Below are positions 1-4,516 of a stretch of DNA of 10,265 bases, one piece after another; within the stretch, counting starts at the first letter, position 1; every line of letters starts with the position of its first letter. Made by a program: the position numbers and the translations under genes. This stretch comes from an uncultured Eubacterium sp. (GTDB lineage: Bacteria > Bacillota > Clostridia > Oscillospirales > Acutalibacteraceae), in assembly GCA_905233805.1 (NCBI GenBank), contig CAJOER010000049.1, positions 1 through 10,265 of the forward strand, in the 5' to 3' direction. The notes below the pieces were generated by a model. The model saw only the letters and a list, made by a program, of their open reading frames with translations, did no database searches and was not told the origin of the DNA.

Positions 1-690
1 TCGGCAACAGCGGCGACAATCGAGTGGGAGGAGGCCCGCAATATCGGAGCCGATGCCGATGTTTCGACGGAAGGTGAGCTTGTCTTCGCTTACAACGAGA
101 ACAACGCCGTCTGACTCCCTGATAATCGGAAGCGCGTCCGATACGATATTGATAGGCGGAGTATCTATAATAATATAGTCGAAGTCGCGGGATATTTCGC
201 CGAGGAATTCATGCATCGGCTCGCTGCCGAGTAATTCGGCGGGGTTGGGGGGAATAGTACCCGAACAGATAATGGAAAGATTTTCATACTCGGTAGGATG
301 AACTATCGAGAAAAGGTCAATCTGCTCCTTCTTGATTCCCGAAACCGTTGAACCGATATAGTCGGTAAGACCGGGGTTGTTTGAAACTCCGAAATAGTGG
401 TGAATTTTAGGCTTACGCAGGTCGGCGTCGATAAGAAGAACTCTCTGACCTGCCTGGGCAAAAGTAATTGCAAGGTTAACCGTTGACGTAGTTTTTCCTT
501 CGCCTGCAACGGAGGAGGTAACAACGATGGTCTTACAGCCTTTCTTCATTATCGAGAACATAATGTTAGCTCTTATGCTCTTGTATGCCTCTTCAACCTT
601 GAACTTTAACGCGGGGTTAAGCGAAAGGTCTTTGATTAAAGCACGTGAGCGGCCCGAAGAAGTCTTTTTCTTAGTCGTCTTTTTTGACAT
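1..690 (-). CDS. BY-type tyrosine kinase, CpsD/CapB/YwqD family (3' end outside window)
   Basis: Cytoplasmic tyrosine autokinase that partners a membrane modulator and regulates polysaccharide polymerisation or export. Reading leftward from ATG at 690, 230 residues are visible. They show the EAYxxIRxNI motif typical of the family (residues 34-43), Walker A SSVAGEGKTT (59-68, Lys66), Walker A' VLLIDADLRKP (84-94, Asp88 and Asp90), the conserved SGxxPPNPxELL stretch (144-155) and Walker B IIIDTPP (173-179). The C-terminal tyrosine cluster would lie beyond the edge. The start overlaps the end of the modulator gene by 20 bases and has its own AAAGGGGTGA ribosome site, so translation is probably coupled. 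The last 20 or so residues (from about position 60 leftward) do not look like the usual C-terminal alpha/beta segment; a frameshift, misassembly or divergent end is possible. MinD-like ATPases share the Walker motifs, but the LRKP and PPNP motifs and the neighbour favour a BY-kinase. Confidence 0.9.
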   Translation of the reverse strand, partial: MSKKTTKKKTSSGRSRALIKDLSLNPALKFKVEEAYKSIRANIMFSIMKKGCKTIVVTSSVAGEGKTTSTVNLAITFAQAGQRVLLIDADLRKPKIHHYFGVSNNPGLTDYIGSTVSGIKKEQIDLFSIVHPTEYENLSIICSGTIPPNPAELLGSEPMHEFLGEISRDFDYIIIDTPPINIVSDALPIIRESDGVVLVVSEDKLTFRRNIGIGSDIAGLLPLDCRRCCR

Positions 691-1453
691 AATCGCTCAC
701 CCCTTTCGCACTTTGTGTCTGATATAATCTTGACTCGAAATTCGGAATGGAACCGAGAACGGGTATTGAGTACTTTTCCGTAAGTTCCTCGCCCGACTTG
801 ATTCTTACGTCAAGAAGCGTGCGGAGAATTACGTACGCTGCGGCAAGAACTGCGCCCGCAAGCGCGGCAATAATCATCTTCTTGGGATAATTCTTGCTTC
901 CTGCGCTCGTTGCTCTTGCAGCTCTGTCCTCAACCGAAGAACGAACAAGACCGTTATTCTTGTTCTTCATCATTTTCGGAATAGTGGTTTCAAGCTGTTT
1001 TGCAATTCTGTAGGAAAGCTCCGCGTCGCCCGTAGTAACCTCAATCTTGAACATCGCCGTTGAGTCAACCGTTGTAATTTCCATCGTGCCCATAACGGTC
1101 GAGATGTCATAGTTTGCGTTGTACGTATCGTTAAGGTCCTCAACAAGAAGCTCGGCAAAGGCGTTAGTCTGCATAATTTCAACGTAGGTCTGAAGCATAT
1201 GCATAGCGTAGTTCATCTTGCTTGTGTTCGATGAACGTACTACCTCGCTGCTCGTGTTGTTCGAACTCGAAACGTCGTCGTTGCTGTCGGTAGCGTAGGC
1301 GAGAAATTCTACCCTTGAAGTATAGGTAAGATTAGTAAAATTCGCGGTGTAAACGTAGCCCGCTAAGGCGCCGATTAACGCAAATACTACAATCAGTTTC
1401 CAACGCCTGAGTACCGCAAATATTATCTTTTGAACATTTGCATCTAAATTCAT
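671..1453 (-). CDS. Wzz/YveK-type polysaccharide chain-length modulator, BY-kinase activator
   Basis: A 260-residue membrane protein of the polysaccharide co-polymerase type. A short cytoplasmic N-terminus leads into a first membrane segment (about 19-34), then an extracellular domain (about 35-190) and a second membrane segment (about 192-213). The cytoplasmic tail carries IKSGEELTEKYSIPVLGSIP (218-237), the juxtamembrane motif usual for this family. In Gram-positive bacteria the tail of such modulators activates the separate BY-kinase, and that kinase follows directly with a 20-base overlap. The start at 1453 is supported by an AAGGAAG site just upstream. The ectodomain holds a Ser/Asn/Thr/Asp-rich stretch (56-79) that looks like a flexible insertion. 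The specific polysaccharide cannot be inferred, because no glycosyltransferases are in view. Confidence 0.9.
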   Translation of the reverse strand: MNLDANVQKIIFAVLRRWKLIVVFALIGALAGYVYTANFTNLTYTSRVEFLAYATDSNDDVSSSNNTSSEVVRSSNTSKMNYAMHMLQTYVEIMQTNAFAELLVEDLNDTYNANYDISTVMGTMEITTVDSTAMFKIEVTTGDAELSYRIAKQLETTIPKMMKNKNNGLVRSSVEDRAARATSAGSKNYPKKMIIAALAGAVLAAAYVILRTLLDVRIKSGEELTEKYSIPVLGSIPNFESRLYQTQSAKGVSDYVKKDD

Positions 1454-1500
1454 AACATATTCTTCCTTGAGTATACATAGTTATAAATAATTCAAATTAT

Positions 1501-1529
1501 ATATTACTTTAATAATTAACCTTTGTCAA
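1501..1529 (-). promoter_or_regulatory. Sigma-A type promoter of the modulator/kinase operon
   Basis: Read on the minus strand, TTGACA (1524-1529) is followed after 17 bases by TAATAT (1501-1506). The perfect -35 box, near-consensus -10 box and ideal spacing make this a strong candidate. It would give a leader of about 40 bases before the ATG at 1453. Confidence 0.7.
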
Positions 1530-1540
1530 TATATAATTTG

Positions 1541-1569
1541 TTGCAATTATGTTAATCTTATGATATTAT
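1541..1569 (+). promoter_or_regulatory. Candidate promoter of the PAP2 gene
   Basis: TTGCAA (1541-1546), 17 bases, then TATTAT (1564-1569). It lies back to back with the modulator promoter, the two -35 boxes being 11 bases apart. The region is very AT-rich, so chance matches are likely and other -10 choices exist. Confidence 0.4.
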
Positions 1570-1590
1570 ATTGCTGTAATTTTTATTTTA

Positions 1591-1597
1591 GGAGGAG
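1591..1597 (+). promoter_or_regulatory. Ribosome binding site fixing the PAP2 start
   Basis: GGAGGAG ends 4 bases before the ATG at 1602. An in-frame ATG at 1560 has no such site and would add 14 residues unlike a membrane-protein N-terminus, so 1602 is preferred. Confidence 0.75.
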
Positions 1598-1601
1598 TAA
1601 T

Positions 1602-2567
1602 ATGAATCCGTTATTACTTGCCGCCGTAACAGTCGGCGATAAAATTGACCCGATATTCAGGGGCTTTGATATGTGGGTGTATCACATTTTCGGGGCTTTG
1701 CAAAACGATTTTCTTACCGCGGTTGCAAAAGTGTTTACCGCTCTCGGAGATGAGAATTTTGTAATCCCCGTTGCCGTGCTCGGCGTTGCGCTTTGCTTCT
1801 TTAAAAAGACGAGAAAATACGGCTTTGCGCTTATATTTGCAATTGCAATAGGCACGCTTGTTACCAACGTGGTTGTTAAGCCCGCATTTTTAAGAATAAG
1901 ACCGTATAACACTCTTCAGACCCTGCCCGAACTATGGGGCGAATATTCGTTATGGTATAAAGCCGCCGGCTCGCTTTCCGAGTCTGATTATTCGTTCCCC
2001 TCAGGTCATACAACCGCTGCTTTTGAAATGGCTGTGGCTATGTTCCTTTGTTTCAGGGATACCGCTAAGGAAAAGGCAAAAGAAGGCGAAAAGACCGTTA
2101 TGGGCAAGATTGCGTTTGTTATTCCCGTTATCGCGATTTTTACAATGTGCTCAAGAGTTTATCTTATGGTTCACTATCCCACGGACGTTATTGCCGGACT
2201 TATCGTAGGTTCCTGCGCCGGCTGTCTGGGATACTTCCTTTCAAAACTTGTATGCAAGTTGTTTGAAAAGACTCCGCTCGATAAAATCGACCTTGAAAAG
2301 CTCTTCAAAAAGGGTATTAACCCGAAGGCGGCAAGCACCTGTATTGTTATTATTCTTATCGGTTTCTTCTGTCTTTCATACATACCCGCTATGTCCGAGG
2401 GCGGAGATAAAGAGGTTCGCTGCGAATATGTCGGCGAATATGACTGTAACAACGCCGCAAGGGACGAGGACGACGATAAGTATCCCGCCTTTGACGCAGA
2501 CGGCGACGGCGACCTCGACCACTTCTGCAAAATCCACTGGAAACAGCTCCACGGCGAGCAGGAATAA
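1602..2567 (+). CDS. PAP2-family membrane phosphatase with acidic Cys/His tail
   Basis: A 321-residue multi-pass membrane phosphatase. All three PAP2 signature motifs are present: KPAFLRIRP (93-101), PSGH (133-136) and SRVYLMVHYPTD (184-195), including catalytic His136 and His191 and Asp195. Enzymes of this family dephosphorylate phosphatidate, phosphatidylglycerol phosphate or undecaprenyl pyrophosphate on the outer membrane face. The divergent polysaccharide genes make lipid-carrier recycling a reasonable guess, not a demonstrated role. Hydrophobic segments lie near 51-67, 74-92, 137-152, 169-183, 194-216 and 246-263. The last one and the following soluble tail (264-321) exceed the usual PAP2 core. 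The tail is rich in Asp/Glu and holds Cys274, Cys282, Cys309 and His312 plus an alternating Asp run DADGDGDLD (298-306), suggesting metal binding. The gene ends at a strong bidirectional terminator. Confidence 0.92.
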   Translation: MNPLLLAAVTVGDKIDPIFRGFDMWVYHIFGALQNDFLTAVAKVFTALGDENFVIPVAVLGVALCFFKKTRKYGFALIFAIAIGTLVTNVVVKPAFLRIRPYNTLQTLPELWGEYSLWYKAAGSLSESDYSFPSGHTTAAFEMAVAMFLCFRDTAKEKAKEGEKTVMGKIAFVIPVIAIFTMCSRVYLMVHYPTDVIAGLIVGSCAGCLGYFLSKLVCKLFEKTPLDKIDLEKLFKKGINPKAASTCIVIILIGFFCLSYIPAMSEGGDKEVRCEYVGEYDCNNAARDEDDDKYPAFDADGDGDLDHFCKIHWKQLHGEQE

Positions 2568-2575
2568 AAAAATAA

Positions 2576-2605
2576 AACCCGTACCGTTCGGTACGGGTTG
2601 TTTTT
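2576..2605. terminator. Bidirectional intrinsic terminator between PAP2 and the acidic protein
   Basis: A perfect 10-bp stem (2576-2585 with 2590-2599) closes a GTTC loop. On the plus strand it is followed by GTTTTT. On the minus strand it is followed by a T-rich run, the complement of 2563-2577. It sits between two convergent genes and can serve both. Confidence 0.9.
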
Positions 2606-3179
2606 ATACTATCATTCCGCCCTCAATCCAGCTCATAACGGCGGGATATTCTTCCTTGTAGTCGTCAAGACGTTCCGTGTTTGAATCAACGAAAGCCTGA
2701 AATTCGTCAACGTCCTCAAATGCAAAGGTGAAATCCTGCTCAAAATCATATGTCGCGGTGAAGAAATAATCGAATAAATCGTCAGCCGAAAACAGTTCAA
2801 GCAGTTTATCCGCAAGCTTTTCCGTTGTATAATCAAAAGCATTTTTCAGCGTTATTTCATCGCTTTCGTCATCGGCGTCAATATCCGGATTTTCATAGCA
2901 GTAGTCAATAATGCTTTCTGTTGATATTCCGAGGTTTTCGAGGCTTTCAACAACCTCGTCAACGCTTGTGTCGTTAAATTCGTCGTATACTCTGTATGAA
3001 AACTCATCGATTAAATTTTTAATAGCATAGGCTTTGAACAGCGCGTCGATTTCATGTCCTTCTTCGTCGGTAATAACGTAGCCGTCCTCTTCAAGGTTCG
3101 CCCAGAGGAGTTCGTAAAGATAAGTGTATTTTTCCTTTTCCTCAAAAACTCTTTCGTGAATATAATTATTTATATCCAT
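2604..3179 (-). CDS. Hypothetical acidic cytoplasmic protein, 191 aa
   Basis: I do not recognise this family. The predicted protein has no signal peptide and no membrane segment. It is strikingly rich in Asp and Glu and in aromatic residues (Tyr and Phe), has a single Cys (94), and appears mostly helical, with an acidic patch at about 98-108. It is probably real: the frame is open for 191 codons, it starts at an ATG with an AAAGG site about 11 bases upstream, a candidate promoter lies in the divergent gap, and it ends exactly beside a bidirectional terminator. It is a single-gene unit, convergent with PAP2 and divergent from the FN3 lipoprotein, so context gives no function. Acidic proteins of this kind include regulators, inhibitors and nucleic-acid mimics, but nothing visible selects among these. 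Confidence 0.75.
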   Translation of the reverse strand: MDINNYIHERVFEEKEKYTYLYELLWANLEEDGYVITDEEGHEIDALFKAYAIKNLIDEFSYRVYDEFNDTSVDEVVESLENLGISTESIIDYCYENPDIDADDESDEITLKNAFDYTTEKLADKLLELFSADDLFDYFFTATYDFEQDFTFAFEDVDEFQAFVDSNTERLDDYKEEYPAVMSWIEGGMIV

Positions 3180-3219
3180 ATAATCACTGACCTTTCGTGA
3201 GATTTATTTGCATTATTAT

Positions 3220-3246
3220 TCTATACCATAATTACAAGATTTTCAA
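3220..3246 (-). promoter_or_regulatory. Candidate promoter of the acidic hypothetical gene
   Basis: On the minus strand TTGAAA (3241-3246) is followed after 15 bases by TATAGA (3220-3225), preceded by TGG, giving an extended -10 element (TGnTATAGA) that can compensate for the short spacing. It sits immediately next to the divergent lipoprotein promoter. Confidence 0.35.
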
Positions 3247-3248
3247 TA

Positions 3249-3277
3249 TTGCATTATCAATTTGTTTATTGTATAAT
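3249..3277 (+). promoter_or_regulatory. Sigma-A type promoter of the FN3 lipoprotein gene
   Basis: TTGCAT (3249-3254), 17 bases, then a perfect TATAAT (3272-3277). The expected start of transcription is near 3284, giving a leader of about 30 bases that includes AGAAGGA (3298-3304), 9 bases before the ATG at 3314. Confidence 0.65.
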
Positions 3278-3313
3278 AATCATAACTAATCTTATTTAGA
3301 AGGACTGAGTATT

Positions 3314-4354
3314 ATGAAACAGTTTAAAATTGCAATTTCGATTATTCTTTCTGCGGTTCTTATTATTTCGGCTTTTTCTGCCTGTAAAGGAAACGGCGGC
3401 AAAGGCGAAAACAAAGGCGGAAAAGAAGGAGAAACTGTTATTGTTGCGGTAACGGACGAAAACGGCGAAGAAGTAACCGACGCAAACGGCGAGGTTGTTA
3501 CCGAGGCGGTTCCCGCCGAAGACGCACCGTCCGAATCCGAGGGCGGGGTAGTCATTATCAACGGCGATTCAAATAAAACCGATACCGAAGAAAACGAAGG
3601 CAGCGATTCCAAAAAGACCGATAAGAAAAACAAGAAAAAAGATAAGAAAGACAGTAAAAAAGAAGACGATAAAGCGGAAAACGAGAAAGACAAAAAGGAA
3701 GATAAGAAGAAAGATAAAGAAAAAGAAAAGGAAGAAGAAAAAGAAACTATTAAAAAGCCCGCTAAACCCGAAAAGCCTTCAAAATTCAAAGCTTCCGGCG
3801 TTACCAAGGATTCGCTTACGCTTTCGTGGGACGCAGTAAAATGCGATGCTTACGAGCTTGAAATGAGGGAAAACGGCAAGGAGTGGAAATCTTTAAAGAA
3901 GGCCATGACGGCAACTGCGGTTTCGCTTAAAGAGTATCTTAAACCCTATACAATTTATTTCTTCAGAGTCCGCGCTTTCAACGAGAACGAGGCGGGAAGA
4001 AGCGCATCCGACTGGGCTGAAATTAACGTCAGAACCAAGGCTGACGAAAAGTATAAGAGATTTATCACCGTCAGGGTTAAGCTTCCGTTTGACTCAAAGA
4101 AAAAGGATAAAGTTAAGATATACATCAAAAAACAGGGCAAAGACGAAAAATACGTTCTTGTTCACGAAAAAGATGTAATCCTCGACGGTTCTACCGTTAA
4201 GTATACAACGACGGAAAAATATGAGGGCGTCGTATCGGTCAAGGCGGTGCTTGCAGACCTCAAAGCGTCTGCCAAAACCGAGACAAACAGCGATTCCTGC
4301 AGATTGACTATCGTAAGCGGAATTGAAAATGATATCGACGACGAAGAGATTTAA
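3314..4354 (+). CDS. Lipoprotein with Lys/Glu-rich linker and fibronectin type III domain
   Basis: A 346-residue predicted surface lipoprotein. A short positively charged N-terminus and hydrophobic core lead to a lipobox-like FSAC with lipidation site Cys24. After a Gly/Lys stretch, residues 41-66 hold two alternating DENG/DANG-type turns. Residues about 98-148 form an extremely charged Lys/Glu/Asp run, likely an extended stalk through the wall. An FN3 domain follows (about 153-242), with the usual core Trp (SLTLSW, 167-172), a YELEMRE strand (180-186) and the YFFRVRAFN strand (215-223). A further beta-rich segment (about 247-336) is not recognised. FN3 domains in Clostridia commonly mediate spacing or binding on secreted proteins; no catalytic module is visible. 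A promoter precedes it and a strong terminator follows it, so it is transcribed alone. Confidence 0.85.
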   Translation: MKQFKIAISIILSAVLIISAFSACKGNGGKGENKGGKEGETVIVAVTDENGEEVTDANGEVVTEAVPAEDAPSESEGGVVIINGDSNKTDTEENEGSDSKKTDKKNKKKDKKDSKKEDDKAENEKDKKEDKKKDKEKEKEEEKETIKKPAKPEKPSKFKASGVTKDSLTLSWDAVKCDAYELEMRENGKEWKSLKKAMTATAVSLKEYLKPYTIYFFRVRAFNENEAGRSASDWAEINVRTKADEKYKRFITVRVKLPFDSKKKDKVKIYIKKQGKDEKYVLVHEKDVILDGSTVKYTTTEKYEGVVSVKAVLADLKASAKTETNSDSCRLTIVSGIENDIDDEEI

Positions 4355-4365
4355 TCCGAATAATT

Positions 4366-4398
4366 TTGCAGAGCGAATTTTCGCTCTGCAATTTTTTT
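4366..4398 (+). terminator. Intrinsic terminator after the FN3 lipoprotein gene
   Basis: An 11-bp perfect stem (4366-4376 with 4381-4391) closes an ATTT loop and runs straight into seven T residues (4392-4398). It lies 12 bases after the stop codon and isolates the nifJ promoter from upstream transcription. Confidence 0.92.
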
Positions 4399-4408
4399 GT
4401 TATTTTAT

Positions 4409-4439
4409 TATATTAAGGTTGAAAATAGTATATTAAGGT
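4409..4439 (+). repeat. Two 11-bp direct repeats over the nifJ promoter
   Basis: TATATTAAGGT occurs at 4409-4419 and again, exactly, at 4429-4439, 20 bases apart start to start, or about two helical turns. The first copy abuts the -35 box and the second lies inside the -35/-10 spacer. This placement fits a repressor or activator site, but no cognate regulator is known from this window. Confidence 0.55.
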
Positions 4440-4447
4440 GTTATAAT
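4419..4447 (+). promoter_or_regulatory. Sigma-A type promoter of nifJ
   Basis: TTGAAA (4419-4424), a 17-base spacer and a perfect TATAAT (4442-4447). It would produce a leader of roughly 60 bases ending in a GGGAGG site (4502-4507), 9 bases before the ATG at 4517. The strength of both signals agrees with a highly expressed fermentation gene. Confidence 0.75.
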
Positions 4448-4516
4448 GTACGTTGGCGAGTTAGAAACTTGCAAATTTTTACTTAGTTAATATTATTTTT
4501 TGGGAGGATAAATCCA

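Noticed and set aside
2491..2520. Dockerin or true EF-hand in the PAP2 tail
   Set aside because: Only one alternating Asp run is present, without the paired helices or the duplicated 22-residue repeat of those domains.
2174..2661. Open frames on both strands overlapping the end of PAP2
   Set aside because: They are shadows of PAP2; one runs through the terminator hairpin, which a real gene would not.
3610..3740. Tandem-repeat or CRISPR-like array
   Set aside because: The repetitive look comes from Lys/Glu/Asp codons in an open frame; there is no fixed repeat unit or spacer structure.
3292..3807. Long minus-strand open frame opposite the FN3 lipoprotein
   Set aside because: Its Ser/Phe/Leu-rich low-complexity product is the antisense of the Lys/Glu-rich stalk; there is no ribosome site and no protein-like pattern.
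4448..4501. Riboswitch or attenuator in the nifJ leader
   Set aside because: The leader is short and AT-rich, with no stable hairpin or recognisable aptamer core.
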